A DNA stretch of 64,000 nt. It comes from Chitinophaga pinensis (lineage in GTDB: Bacteria > Bacteroidota > Bacteroidia > Chitinophagales > Chitinophagaceae). The notes beneath the pieces were generated by a model that searched no databases, was not told the DNA's origin, and saw nothing but the letters and a program-made list of their open reading frames with translations. The stretch's first letter is position 1; every line of letters begins with the position of its first letter. Shown piece by piece: positions 50,330-60,684 of this stretch. The stretch lies in the NCBI GenBank assembly GCA_945872815.1, contig CAMCAY010000005.1, positions 1 through 64,000 on the forward strand, read 5' to 3'. The translations under genes and the position numbers were made by a program.

Positions 50330-52774
50330 CTAACCCAAACTATCCAATAGTTGTTTTAATTCTGCTTCTGTTTTAATCAATACATCTCTTACTTTACTTC
50401 CCTGACTTGCACCTACAATACCAGCGGCTTCGAGTTGATCCATTAATCTTCCTGCACGGTTGTAACCAAGTTTCATTCTTCTTTGAAGCAAAGATGTACT
50501 ACCACTTTGGCTGCTGACTATTAATCTTGCTGCGTCTTCAAAAAGAGAGTCCTTGTCATTCACATCAAAATCTCTTCCATCAGCATCTTTTTCGTCAATA
50601 TATTCTGGTAATAAAAACGCTTGGGCATAACCACGCTGTTCGCCAATAAAATCAACAATTTTATCCACTTCAGGCGTATCAACAAAAGCACATTGCAAAC
50701 GTACGATTTCACCTTTATAACTGATTAACATATCCCCTTGTCCAATCAATTGCTCTGCGCCACCGGCATCTAAAATAGTACGACTATCTATTTTACTACT
50801 AACCTTAAAGGCTATACGCGCAGGGAAGTTTGCTTTAATTGTACCGGTAATGATATTAACGGAGGGACGTTGGGTTGCAATGATCAAATGTATTCCAACA
50901 GCTCTTGCCAATTGAGCGAGACGAGCGATAGGCATTTCTACTTCTTTACCCGCAGTCATAATCAAATCTGCAAACTCATCCACCACCAATATTATAAATG
51001 GCAAAAACTGGTGACCTTTTTCTGGATTTAATTTTCTGGATGCGAATTTCTCATTGTACTCCCTGATATTTCTGCAACCTGCTTCCTTCAATAAGTCATA
51101 GCGATTGTCCATTTCAATACAAAGTGCATTCAACGTATGAACTACTTTTTTTGTATCTGTAATAATGGCATCTTCTTCGCCAGGTAGTTTTGCCAAAAAA
51201 TGTCTCTCTATCGTTTTATAAATGCTAAGCTCCACTTTTTTGGGATCCACCAATACAAACTTCATTTGAGACGGATGTTTGCTGTATAATAATGATACCA
51301 ATATGGCATTCAAACCTACAGATTTACCCTGGCCAGTTGCCCCTGCCATCAATAAATGCGGCATGCTAGCCAAATCCACAATGAAATTCTCATTGTCAAT
51401 TTTCTTTCCGATAGCAATGGGAAGCGAGTAATTATTTTTTGTAAATTTTTCAGAAGACAACAATGTCTTCATGCTGACAATCGTCTTTCTTGCATTGGGA
51501 ACTTCAATCCCAATTGTTCCTTTACCCGGTATTGGCGCAATGATACGAATACCAAGAGCAGCCAAACTCAATGCAATATCATCTTCCAAATTTTTAATCC
51601 TCGAAATTCTGACACCGGCAGCAGGAATGATTTCATATAAAGTGACAGTAGGACCTACTGTTGCAGAAATTTTTTGAATACTGATATCATAATTCTTCAG
51701 TGTATTAATGATCTGCGTTTTGTTGTTTTCCAACTCGGCAGGATCCTGAACAATTTTTTCACTACCGTGATTTTCCAACAGATCCAATGTAGGAAATTTA
51801 TAATCCCTCAAATCCAAAATAGGGTCATAAGGCTTTGATTGTTTCGACTTTTCTAAAGAAGTATTATCTACCTCTTGTGAAGGATGAACGGTTTTAATCT
51901 CAAGTTCAAGTCCAGTATCTGAAGATTTATTTGTTTTTTCTTTAGGGGCAACGACAATAGGAGGCAGATCCTCTTCACTGTCATCATTCTCCACTTCATC
52001 TTCAATAGAATTTTCATTTTCAGTTTCCTCTGCAATTTCAACAATCGGTTCAGTTTTTTTCAAATAATTACCAACTGGCATTTCATCCTCTTTTTCTTCA
52101 GGTATCAACAAATCTTCCTGATTATTATTGGCTGTGATTGGTTTTTCAGAACTTGACTGTGGCCACAACTTTCCAAAAGCAGGATTAAATCTCCATATTA
52201 CATAGCCTAAAAATGAAACAAAAACCAAACCAATGGTTCCAAATGAACCAATAGAAGTGTATAAATTTTCTCTACATAAATCCCCTACTGCACCACCCCA
52301 AGGAAATGGATTGCCTTCAAAAATTACGGAAGCTGTTAAACTCAACAATGGCAGTCCAATGGTGATGTATTTTATATTTCTAAAAATGCGAAAAACGCCT
52401 TTTTTGAAAAATAAATTAATACCACAAACAAAAAAAAATGAACACAATAAATAGGAAGCAACGCCAAACCCTTTGTAAATAAAAAAATTGGAAATATACG
52501 CACCGAAAGTGCCCATTAAATTTGATACCTGAACATCTGTAATCCACAATAATTTATTTCCTTCATGAAAGACCTTGTCTTGATCTTCGTCCCAAGTAAA
52601 TAAGTATGAAGTGAAAGCGACAAATAAAAATACTGTTAGTAATAAAAAAAAGCTACCCAATATTTTATGGGTTCTCTCATCTCTTATAAATTGCTTAAAA
52701 TTAATTTTCTCAAAAGAATCTTGTTTAAGCTCTTCCGCAGGTGCAATTGATTTTGATTTTATTTTTTTAGCCAT
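50330..52774 (-). CDS. ftsK: DNA translocase FtsK/SpoIIIE
   Basis: N-terminal TM region, acidic linker, LLMAGATGQGKSVGLNAI, PFIILVVDEFADLIM, C-terminal gamma winged-helix (LLQRRMKLGYNRAGRLMDQLEAAGIVG). Confidence 0.97.
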   Translation of the reverse strand: MAKKIKSKSIAPAEELKQDSFEKINFKQFIRDERTHKILGSFFLLLTVFLFVAFTSYLFTWDEDQDKVFHEGNKLLWITDVQVSNLMGTFGAYISNFFIYKGFGVASYLLCSFFFVCGINLFFKKGVFRIFRNIKYITIGLPLLSLTASVIFEGNPFPWGGAVGDLCRENLYTSIGSFGTIGLVFVSFLGYVIWRFNPAFGKLWPQSSSEKPITANNNQEDLLIPEEKEDEMPVGNYLKKTEPIVEIAEETENENSIEDEVENDDSEEDLPPIVVAPKEKTNKSSDTGLELEIKTVHPSQEVDNTSLEKSKQSKPYDPILDLRDYKFPTLDLLENHGSEKIVQDPAELENNKTQIINTLKNYDISIQKISATVGPTVTLYEIIPAAGVRISRIKNLEDDIALSLAALGIRIIAPIPGKGTIGIEVPNARKTIVSMKTLLSSEKFTKNNYSLPIAIGKKIDNENFIVDLASMPHLLMAGATGQGKSVGLNAILVSLLYSKHPSQMKFVLVDPKKVELSIYKTIERHFLAKLPGEEDAIITDTKKVVHTLNALCIEMDNRYDLLKEAGCRNIREYNEKFASRKLNPEKGHQFLPFIILVVDEFADLIMTAGKEVEMPIARLAQLARAVGIHLIIATQRPSVNIITGTIKANFPARIAFKVSSKIDSRTILDAGGAEQLIGQGDMLISYKGEIVRLQCAFVDTPEVDKIVDFIGEQRGYAQAFLLPEYIDEKDADGRDFDVNDKDSLFEDAARLIVSSQSGSTSLLQRRMKLGYNRAGRLMDQLEAAGIVGASQGSKVRDVLIKTEAELKQLLDSLG

Positions 52775-52836
52775 TGCTTACAAATATATAAAATCCCTTT
52801 TTGTTATCATAAAAACATTGGATATAAATTCGATTT

Positions 52837-53211
52837 TTATTGATTGGCTTTCACTGCTGAAAACAGTAAAAGCCAGCCTGTAATAAATGAGATTCCCCCA
52901 AAAGGAGTGATCATACCAAGTATTGGATATTGGGGCATTATACTTAGAAGATATAAAGAACCTGAAAATAATAAAATACCGATAACAAATATTTTTGCTG
53001 CCAAAATGATTTTTTGCGAGTTGTATTCCTTAAACAACATTGCAGCGATTATCAATGCGAAAGAATGATAAAACTGGTATTTCACCCCGGTTTCAAAAAT
53101 TAAGAGTTCATTTTGAGATACAATTTTTTTTAACCCATGTGCTGCAAAAGCTCCTAATACAACACTTAATGCGCTCAATAATATGCCTGTTTTTAAAATA
53201 GATTTGTGCAT
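52837..53211 (-). CDS. DUF423 family membrane protein
   Basis: LLSALSVVLGAFAAHGLKKIVSQNELLIFETGVKYQFYHSFALI. Confidence 0.88.
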   Translation of the reverse strand: MHKSILKTGILLSALSVVLGAFAAHGLKKIVSQNELLIFETGVKYQFYHSFALIIAAMLFKEYNSQKIILAAKIFVIGILLFSGSLYLLSIMPQYPILGMITPFGGISFITGWLLLFSAVKANQ

Positions 53212-53222
53212 TTAAAAAATGT

Positions 53223-53726
53223 TTAATGACCACCCGTAAATTTATCCATTGAATTTTTATCAAGCATACTCACATCTGTAATTAGTGAAGCCTGATTGTA
53301 AAAAATATTTCTTTCGCTAAGTTTATTCTCTATAAATTCCAACAATTCCGTTTGATCCATATTTTTAATTAATGGACGCTTGTTTGTTTCAGAAAGAATA
53401 TTTTCAAGCAATTGACTTGGATTAGATTGTAAATAAATAGTTATACCATTGTTGTTCATCCATTGGATATTGTCATCATGACAAGGAGTTCCACCGCCAC
53501 ATGAAATGATACAGTTTTCAAAATCAATGGTAGTTCTTAACATTGCGGACTCAATTTTTCGAAAATAGGCCTCTCCTTTTTTTTCAAAAATCATTTCAAT
53601 CGTTTCTCCTTCCGCTTTTTCTATTGAATCATCTACATCGTAAAAAAAATATTTTTTTTCCTCTGCCCAAATTTTCCCCCAATGAGTCTTTCCACATCCC
53701 ATGAAACCAATTAAATATATACGCAT
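53223..53726 (-). CDS. aroK: Shikimate kinase
   Basis: MRIYLIGFMGCGKTHWGKIWAEEKKYFFYDVDDSIEKAEG, IISCGGGTPCHDDN. Start trimmed to MRIYL since the longer ORF reads into a simple repeat. Confidence 0.9.
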   Translation of the reverse strand: MRIYLIGFMGCGKTHWGKIWAEEKKYFFYDVDDSIEKAEGETIEMIFEKKGEAYFRKIESAMLRTTIDFENCIISCGGGTPCHDDNIQWMNNNGITIYLQSNPSQLLENILSETNKRPLIKNMDQTELLEFIENKLSERNIFYNQASLITDVSMLDKNSMDKFTGGH

Positions 53727-53740
53727 GGATAGTTTTTTAT

Positions 53741-53854
53741 GTTCAAAGTTTAATGGTTCAAGGTTCAATGGTTCAAGGTTCAAAGGTTCAAAGGTTCAAA
53801 GGTTCAATAGTTCAAAGGTTCAATAGTTCAAAGGTTCAAAGGTTTAAAGTTCGA
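53741..53854. repeat. Degenerate short tandem repeat of GGTTCAAA/GGTTCAAT/AGTTCAAA units
   Basis: GTTCAAAGTTTAATGGTTCAAGGTTCAATGGTTCAAGGTTCAAAGGTTCAAAGGTTCAAAGGTTCAATAGTTCAAAGGTTCAATAGTTCAAAGGTTCAAAGGTTTAAAGTTCG. Confidence 0.93.
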
Positions 53855-53873
53855 AATTTTTACTTTTCACTTT

Positions 53874-54515
53874 TTACTTTTTCTTCCTAAAATCTCCTCT
53901 TTTCCAAGCCTTAATAAATTCTGCCCAAGCAACCGGATTAAATATATTTTGCGGAGCAATTTGTCCTGAATAATATAATTTACTAGCTCTTTGTCGGAGA
54001 TATTGCGAAGATGCCTCTTTTCCATCTACTGGAATATTACAAGTTAAAAACCTACGGATGGCTAAACTATTGTTACTTCTTGCAATTGCAATTTCATCAT
54101 CGGGTACGTTCGTGTTTAAAAAATCACGCTCAAATTGTTCTCTACTTATTCTATGTTTAATAATTGTAGCAGGTAAAAATACTGTGTCATTTATCATTAA
54201 CTGAATAACACTGTATTGATTTTCTTTAAGATCTTTGGGTATGATAACTGATTTAGGTTTATAGCCAATGCTTGTAAAATCTATCCTATCACCTTTTAAA
54301 ACCACAATACTAAAAACACCCGCTTCATTTGAAACCGTTCCTCTGTTCTGTCCACTAACAATAATGCTAACACTTGGTAAACCTTTTAAACTGTCTGCAG
54401 ACATCACAACACCATATAATTGCACTACAGAATCTTTAAAAGTCTCAAATTGAGCTTTAACAGTAAACGGAAAAATAAACACAAGAATGTATATATAAAG
54501 TTTAGCTCTTTTCAT
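53874..54515 (-). CDS. Carboxypeptidase-like regulatory domain protein
   Basis: Signal peptide; VQLYGVVMSADSLKGLPSVSIIVSGQNRGTVSNEAGVFSIVVLKGDRIDFTSIGYKPKSV. Confidence 0.85.
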   Translation of the reverse strand: MKRAKLYIYILVFIFPFTVKAQFETFKDSVVQLYGVVMSADSLKGLPSVSIIVSGQNRGTVSNEAGVFSIVVLKGDRIDFTSIGYKPKSVIIPKDLKENQYSVIQLMINDTVFLPATIIKHRISREQFERDFLNTNVPDDEIAIARSNNSLAIRRFLTCNIPVDGKEASSQYLRQRASKLYYSGQIAPQNIFNPVAWAEFIKAWKRGDFRKKK

Positions 54516-54680
54516 TTAATTTATAATATTCAAAATTAAATACTTTGATTCACACAAAAGTCATTTCGATTGCCCTGATTATTATTGATATTTTATACAA
54601 TTATTTGTTTATTAAATCAAAGTAAAGACATCAATGACTAATTTTACACTGCTAATTTTATTTTAACAAATTATTCCACG

Positions 54681-55751
54681 ATGACAACAGAAGATATACT
54701 AAAAGCACTGAGCAATGTACAAGAACCAGATTTGGGAAAGGACTTGGTTACGCTCAATATGATTAAAGATATTGAAATCGACAATAAGAATGTTTCTTTT
54801 ACTGTAGTATTGACAACTCCCGCATGCCCAATGAAGGATATGATTAAAAATGCCTGTATTAATGCCGTTCAGCTATTAGTGAATAAAGAAGCAAACGTTA
54901 CTGTTCATTTTACAAGCAATACCTCTACCAATAGATTAAATCCAAAAACAATTTTAGGGGGAGTTAAAAATATCATAGCAGTTGTTAGTGGAAAAGGAGG
55001 TGTTGGTAAAAGTACCGTTTCCGCAAATCTTGCATTAGCACTTTCAGAAGGTGGCGCCAAAGTTGGATTAATGGACGCAGATATATACGGACCAAGTCAG
55101 CATATCATGTTTGGTATCCGCGGAGAAAGACCTTTGATGAAAGAAACTGATGGCAAGGGTTTAATAATGCCTATTGAAAAATTTGGAATAAAGGTAATGA
55201 GTATCGGTATTCTGATTGATGAAAAACAAGCTGTCGTTTGGCGTGGGCCAATGGTCAGCAGTGCAATCAGGCAATTCGTAAGTGATGTGGACTGGGGTGA
55301 GTTGGATTATTTGATTATAGACATGCCGCCCGGAACAGGTGACATTCACCTTACGATGATACAAACAGTACCAATCACGGGTGTTATAGTTGTGACCACC
55401 CCTCAATTGGTTGCATTGGCTGATGCAAAAAAAGGCGTAGCAATGTTCAGGCAGGCACAGTTGAAAGTTCCTATAATTGGATTAGTAGAAAACATGAGCT
55501 ACTTCACACCGTCAGAATTACCTGATAACAAATATTACATTTTTGGGAAAGAGGGAGGAAAAAATCTGGCGGAAGAATTTGAAATTCCATTTCTGGGGCA
55601 AATTCCTTTGGTGCAAAGTATCAGAGAAGGCGGGGATGCCGGAGAACCAATCATGACTGGTAATGACAACATTACTAAAAATGCGTTTAAAATTTTTGCC
55701 GGAAATGCAGTAAGAGGTATTTCAATGAAAAATGCAGGAGTAGAAAATTAA
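54681..55751 (+). CDS. apbC: Mrp/ApbC (NBP35-type) Fe-S carrier P-loop ATPase
   Basis: N-terminal MIP18-like domain; IIAVVSGKGGVGKSTVSANLALAL, MDADIYGPSQHIMFG, DMPPGTGDIHLTM. Confidence 0.93.
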   Translation: MTTEDILKALSNVQEPDLGKDLVTLNMIKDIEIDNKNVSFTVVLTTPACPMKDMIKNACINAVQLLVNKEANVTVHFTSNTSTNRLNPKTILGGVKNIIAVVSGKGGVGKSTVSANLALALSEGGAKVGLMDADIYGPSQHIMFGIRGERPLMKETDGKGLIMPIEKFGIKVMSIGILIDEKQAVVWRGPMVSSAIRQFVSDVDWGELDYLIIDMPPGTGDIHLTMIQTVPITGVIVVTTPQLVALADAKKGVAMFRQAQLKVPIIGLVENMSYFTPSELPDNKYYIFGKEGGKNLAEEFEIPFLGQIPLVQSIREGGDAGEPIMTGNDNITKNAFKIFAGNAVRGISMKNAGVEN

Positions 55752-55758
55752 AAAATAA

Positions 55759-56754
55759 TTAATTGTCTAAACCAAGCCAGTTCATTGCGTTCTTGTAGAG
55801 TAACTTGTCTTTTAATTTTTCGTCTTGTATAAAATTTTCTATCAACAATCCCGGATGATGCTCTCCTAACGGAAACGGATAGTCGCTTCCTAAACAAATA
55901 GAATCTTCGCCCATAACTTCAAGAATGTATTGCATGGCTTTTTCATCATGAACCAAACTGTCAATCCAGAATTTTCCAATATAATTTCTGGGATTTACAG
56001 CATTATCAACTGCAACAAGATCTGGTCTTACGTTATACCCATGTTCAATTCTACCAATAGTCAGAGGGAAAGATCCGCCACCATGGGCAAATGCGATTTT
56101 TAATTTGGGGAATTTCTCATAAACTCCGGAAAAAATGATTGAACAAATGGCTCTCGAGGTTTCAGCAGGCATGCCTACCAGCCAAGGAAGCCAATACTTT
56201 TGCATCTGCTGCTCTCCCATCATTTCCCAGGGATGAACAAACAACGAACAATCCAATTCTTCAGCTCTTTGGTAAAACGGAAAAAAAATCTCATCACCCA
56301 AATTAGTTCCATTAATATTGCTCCCAATTTCCAGGCCGGGCATTTTCAATTCATTCACACAACGCTCCATCTCTTTAATGGCTAAATCTATATCCTGTAA
56401 AGGAACTGTTCCTAATCCGATAAATTTTTTTGGTTGCTTGGTAACGGTGTCGCATATGTGATCATTAAAAAATCGAGATGTCTCTAGCCCATCCGAAGGT
56501 TTTGCCCAATAGTTAAACAAAACAGGAATCGTAGAAAGTACTTGAACATCCACATTCGTTTGATTCATTTCTCTGAGCCTAGTATTGGCATCAAAACAAT
56601 TATCCTCGACTTCCCTGAAGAGCTTATCACCTTTCATCATACATGCCTTGCAATTTCGATGCTCCAAATGAATGAAATCTCCATATCCGAATTTAGATAC
56701 CCAATTGGGCATTTTATTCGGCATAATATGTGTGTGAATGTCAATTTTCATCAA
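55759..56754 (-). CDS. Amidohydrolase, probable 2-amino-3-carboxymuconate-6-semialdehyde decarboxylase (ACMSD)
   Basis: KIDIHTHIMPNKMPNW, CPMC-like C(K)AC M region, LFVHPWEMMG, AFAHGGGSFPLTIGRIEHG, LGSDYPFPLGE; sits in a kynurenine cluster. Confidence 0.88.
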   Translation of the reverse strand: MMKIDIHTHIMPNKMPNWVSKFGYGDFIHLEHRNCKACMMKGDKLFREVEDNCFDANTRLREMNQTNVDVQVLSTIPVLFNYWAKPSDGLETSRFFNDHICDTVTKQPKKFIGLGTVPLQDIDLAIKEMERCVNELKMPGLEIGSNINGTNLGDEIFFPFYQRAEELDCSLFVHPWEMMGEQQMQKYWLPWLVGMPAETSRAICSIIFSGVYEKFPKLKIAFAHGGGSFPLTIGRIEHGYNVRPDLVAVDNAVNPRNYIGKFWIDSLVHDEKAMQYILEVMGEDSICLGSDYPFPLGEHHPGLLIENFIQDEKLKDKLLYKNAMNWLGLDN

Positions 56755-56774
56755 TAAAATGTTTATCAGAAAAA

Positions 56775-57299
56775 TTAGCCCTTTTTAATTGGTTCTGACA
56801 TGATTGTTCCACATTTATTGCATGTTCGTTTGTGCTCGTCAGAATAAAATCCTTGCATTACCGGAGGCAATTGTTTTACAATATCCTCTACATGTAAAAA
56901 TTCTTCGTATAATTTATTGCCGCAATTTTCACAATACCAAAGAAATCCATCCTCTTCAGTTTCTCTAATTTTTTCGATTACTATACCAACAGTTCCAGGA
57001 CCTCTTTGAGGAGAATGAGGCGTTTTTGCCGGTAATAAAAACATGTCGCCTTCATTGACATGAATATCTCTTGGAACGCCATTGTCAATTATTTTAACAA
57101 CAATATTCCCTTCCAGCTGATAAAATAATTCTTCGCTTTCATTGTAATGATAGTCCTTGCGTGAATTAGGACCTCCTACCACCATCACAATAAAATTTTC
57201 TGCCTCTTTATACACACAATAATTTCCTACTGGCGGTTTCAACAAATCACGATGTTCATCAATCCACTTTTTTAGGTTAAAAGGAGCTGCGATTGCCAT
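56775..57299 (-). CDS. nbaC: 3-hydroxyanthranilate 3,4-dioxygenase
   Basis: FNLKKWIDEHRDLLKPPVGN, VMVVGGPNSRKDYHYNESEELFYQLEG, rubredoxin-like WYCENCGN...CNKCGT. Confidence 0.95.
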   Translation of the reverse strand: MAIAAPFNLKKWIDEHRDLLKPPVGNYCVYKEAENFIVMVVGGPNSRKDYHYNESEELFYQLEGNIVVKIIDNGVPRDIHVNEGDMFLLPAKTPHSPQRGPGTVGIVIEKIRETEEDGFLWYCENCGNKLYEEFLHVEDIVKQLPPVMQGFYSDEHKRTCNKCGTIMSEPIKKG

Positions 57300-57415
57300 A
57301 ATATTTGTTTTTAGATTTGAAAGGTAATTTTTTTTATTAAAATGGCCATTATTTTAAAGCAGAAAAGCTTTAAATACGGTTTAAAAACGAACGAAATTTA
57401 ATTACCTTTAACCCT

Positions 57416-58870
57416 ATGGAAATTGAAATACCATATAATTTAGAAAACTATATCGGAGGGCAGTTTTTACCACCTGACAGCCATAATTATATAGATAATA
57501 TAAATCCTGCTACAGGAAAAGTGTGTGGATTAATTCCAAACAGTTCGGAATCGGATGTAAACAAAGCAGTTCAATCTGCAAAAGTCGCCTTTGAAACCTG
57601 GTCGGTAAGTTCAACTGAATATAGATTTAAAATATTGAACAAAATTGCAGACCTGATTGACCAATACCATGAATTTCTTGCCCTTGCTGAAACAAATGAC
57701 AATGGTAAGCCTTTGTGGTTAAGCAAAGAAGTAGATATTCCCCGTGCCTCATCCAATTTCAGATTTTTTGCAACAGCATCCATACAATTTGCATCAGAAA
57801 GTCATGCTATGGAATCTGGGATCAATTATACATTAAGACAACCCATTGGTATTGTTGGATGTATTTCTCCATGGAACCTTCCATTGTATTTGTTTACCTG
57901 GAAAATTGCGCCCGCTTTAGCCGCAGGCAATTGTGTGATTGCAAAACCTTCTGAAGTAACTCCTGTAACGGGTTATTTGTTGGCAAAGATTTGCAAAGAA
58001 GCCGGTTTACCCGACGGTGTGTTAAATATTGTTCATGGTGATGGACCAAATTGTGGAGAAGCCATCGTTCAACATCCTTCTATCAAGGCCATTTCATTTA
58101 CTGGCAGCACCAGAGCCGGACAAAGAATTGCCTCCATAGCAGCACCCATGTTTAAAAAATTATCATTAGAACTTGGAGGTAAAAACCCCAATATTATTTT
58201 TGCCGATTGCGATTGGAATAAAATGATGTTCAACACCATTCGCTCCTCTTTTGGTAATCAAGGTCAAATTTGTTTGTGTGGCAGCAGAATTTTGATTGAA
58301 GCTTCCATTTATGATAAATTTAAAAATGAATTCATAGAAAGAGCAAAAAGATTAACAGTAGGCGACCCTTTATTACCCACTTCAAAACAAGGCGCTATTG
58401 TAAGCAAAACTCATTTTGAAAAAATAATATCATGTATAGAATTGGCTAAAAAAGAAGGAGGCAGAATCTTACATGGAGGTAACGCAATAAAACCATCCGG
58501 AAGATGTGAAGAAGGATATTTCATTGAACCTACCATCATTGAAAATCTTGGTCCTGATTGTAAAACAAATACAGAAGAAATATTTGGTCCGGTAGTAACT
58601 TTACAAAAATTTACAGACAAAGATGAAGCAATAATGCTCGCCAATGCTACACAATATGGATTGGCTGCATCTGTTTGGACTCAGGATATTTCAAACGCCA
58701 ATTACATGGCTTCAAACATTGAAAGCGGAATTGTATGGATTAATTGTTGGCTGGAACGAGATTTACGAACTCCTTTTGGTGGAATCAAAAACAGCGGAGT
58801 CGGTAGAGAAGGCGGATGGGACGCGATGAGATTTTTTACTGAACCAAAAAATGTTTGTATTCAATATTGA
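57416..58870 (+). CDS. Aldehyde dehydrogenase, probable 2-aminomuconic semialdehyde dehydrogenase
   Basis: SPWNLPLYLFTWKIAPALAAGNCVIAKPSEVTP, LELGGKNPNIIFAD, GNQGQICLCGSRI; cluster context. Confidence 0.9.
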   Translation: MEIEIPYNLENYIGGQFLPPDSHNYIDNINPATGKVCGLIPNSSESDVNKAVQSAKVAFETWSVSSTEYRFKILNKIADLIDQYHEFLALAETNDNGKPLWLSKEVDIPRASSNFRFFATASIQFASESHAMESGINYTLRQPIGIVGCISPWNLPLYLFTWKIAPALAAGNCVIAKPSEVTPVTGYLLAKICKEAGLPDGVLNIVHGDGPNCGEAIVQHPSIKAISFTGSTRAGQRIASIAAPMFKKLSLELGGKNPNIIFADCDWNKMMFNTIRSSFGNQGQICLCGSRILIEASIYDKFKNEFIERAKRLTVGDPLLPTSKQGAIVSKTHFEKIISCIELAKKEGGRILHGGNAIKPSGRCEEGYFIEPTIIENLGPDCKTNTEEIFGPVVTLQKFTDKDEAIMLANATQYGLAASVWTQDISNANYMASNIESGIVWINCWLERDLRTPFGGIKNSGVGREGGWDAMRFFTEPKNVCIQY

Positions 58871-58938
58871 CAATGTTCTTTAATTTTTAATTTTCATTTT
58901 TAAATTTTTTTACTTTTTTAATAACCTTTCTTATTCCA

Positions 58939-59361
58939 ATGCAAACTGAAAATCAAATTGTAAAAACCCCCAATGCCGCTTCACCACTTGGATCCTATCC
59001 TCATGCTAGAAAAGTTGGTAATCTTCTTTTTCTTTCTGGAATTGGAAGCAGAAGTGCCGTTGATAACAAAATACCGGGATTAGAATTGGATGAAAATGGC
59101 ACCATATTAAAATACGATATTGAAGCGGAGTGTCATTCTGTTTTTGCAAACGTAAAAGCTGTGCTGGAAGCAAGCGGTAGCAGTTGGGATAAGATGATTG
59201 ATGTAACGGTCTTTTTAACCAACATGAAAAATGATTTTCCAACTTATAATAAAATTTACGGTGAATACTTTAAAGACGTTCAAGCCTGCAGAACGACTGT
59301 GGAAGTCAAAAGTTTACCCACACCTATTGCCATTGAATTGAAAGTAATTGCATCTTTATAA
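58939..59361 (+). CDS. RidA/YjgF family, probable 2-aminomuconate deaminase
   Basis: VKTPNAASPLGSYPHARKVGNLLFLSGIGSR, CRTTVEVKSLPTPIAIELKVIA; between AMSDH and kynU. Confidence 0.87.
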   Translation: MQTENQIVKTPNAASPLGSYPHARKVGNLLFLSGIGSRSAVDNKIPGLELDENGTILKYDIEAECHSVFANVKAVLEASGSSWDKMIDVTVFLTNMKNDFPTYNKIYGEYFKDVQACRTTVEVKSLPTPIAIELKVIASL

Positions 59362-59392
59362 AAAACATACTTCTTAACAATATTGCACTGAA

Positions 59393-60676
59393 ATGAATTT
59401 TGAAAAAACGATTGAATTTGCACAAAAGTTGGATGAAAAGGATACATTAAAACACTTTCGTGACAAGTTTTATATTCCAATGGTAAATGAAAAAGAATCA
59501 ATTTATTTTACCGGAAATTCACTTGGACTTCAGCCGAAGTCAACTCAGGATTATGTATTGAATGAGTTGGAGGATTGGGCGAATTATGGCGTTGAAGGTC
59601 ATTTTCATGCAAGAAATCCTTGGGTAAGCTACCATGAATTGTTCCCGGAATTTCTTGCTGCTATAGTAGGAGCTTTGCCCGAAGAAATCGTTGTAATGAA
59701 TCAACTTACTGTAAATCTGCACTTGCTGATGATCAGTTTTTATCGACCTACCAAACAACGATACAAAATTATTTGTGAGGCAAAAGCATTTCCTTCCGAT
59801 CAGTACGCTTTTCAATCACAGGCTATATTGCATGGATTAAATCCTAAAGATGTAATCATAGAAGTACATCCCAAAGAAGGAAGTTCCTATATTGATACTG
59901 CTGATATTTTAGAAGCTATCAATACACATGGTAATGAAACAGCACTGGTTATTTTCGGAGGTGTAAATTATTACAGCGGTCAAGTATTTGAGATGCAGAC
60001 AATTTGTAAAGCAGCCCATGAGGCTGGAGCCATTTGCGGTTTTGATTTGGCTCATGCTGCAGGAAACATTGCTTTGGAATTACATGACTGGAATGTAGAT
60101 TTTGCCTGCTGGTGTTCCTACAAATACCTGAATAGCGGGCCCGGAGGCGTTTCAGGAGCGTTTATTCATCAACGTTATATTTCCGACAGTTCTATACCAA
60201 GATTATCAGGATGGTGGGGACATGATAAGGACAGTCGCTTTAAAATGGGAAATACATTTCAACCTATTCCTACAGCAGAAGGTTGGCAATTAAGCAATGC
60301 TCCTGTATTAAGCATGTCTGCTCATCTGGCTTCATTGGAAATTTTTGCAGAAGCAGGATTTCATCATTTGGTAAACAAAGGAAAACAATTGAGCGCTTAT
60401 TTGATTTTCATAATTAATGAAATCAATCACTCGCTAAATAACAAGGTTATTGAAATCATCACTCCATCTAATGAGAATGAAAGAGGCTGTCAGGTTTCCT
60501 TGCTGATGCTGAAAGACGGAAAAAAAATATTTGATGAGCTGATAAAGGCCGGAGTGATTGCAGACTGGAGAGAGCCCAATGTCATAAGAGTTGCACCCGT
60601 ACCTTTGTACAATCGATTCGAAGAAATTTATACATTCGGAGAAATCATCCAAAACACTTTACAAAATATCCAGTAA
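59393..60676 (+). CDS. kynU: Kynureninase
   Basis: YFTGNSLGLQPKSTQDYVLNELEDWANYGVEGHF, CGFDLAHAAGNI, WCSYKYLNSGPGGVSGAFIH, LSGWWGHD. Confidence 0.96.
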   Translation: MNFEKTIEFAQKLDEKDTLKHFRDKFYIPMVNEKESIYFTGNSLGLQPKSTQDYVLNELEDWANYGVEGHFHARNPWVSYHELFPEFLAAIVGALPEEIVVMNQLTVNLHLLMISFYRPTKQRYKIICEAKAFPSDQYAFQSQAILHGLNPKDVIIEVHPKEGSSYIDTADILEAINTHGNETALVIFGGVNYYSGQVFEMQTICKAAHEAGAICGFDLAHAAGNIALELHDWNVDFACWCSYKYLNSGPGGVSGAFIHQRYISDSSIPRLSGWWGHDKDSRFKMGNTFQPIPTAEGWQLSNAPVLSMSAHLASLEIFAEAGFHHLVNKGKQLSAYLIFIINEINHSLNNKVIEIITPSNENERGCQVSLLMLKDGKKIFDELIKAGVIADWREPNVIRVAPVPLYNRFEEIYTFGEIIQNTLQNIQ

Positions 60677-60684
60677 CATTATTT

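Noticed and set aside
53741-53854. Possible CRISPR array
   Set aside because: Units are 8-10 nt with no unique spacers and no cas genes; a degenerate microsatellite-like array.
55759-57299. Kynurenine locus as a de novo NAD pathway
   Set aside because: ACMSD, aminomuconic semialdehyde dehydrogenase and deaminase divert flux away from quinolinate, and no nadC is present here.
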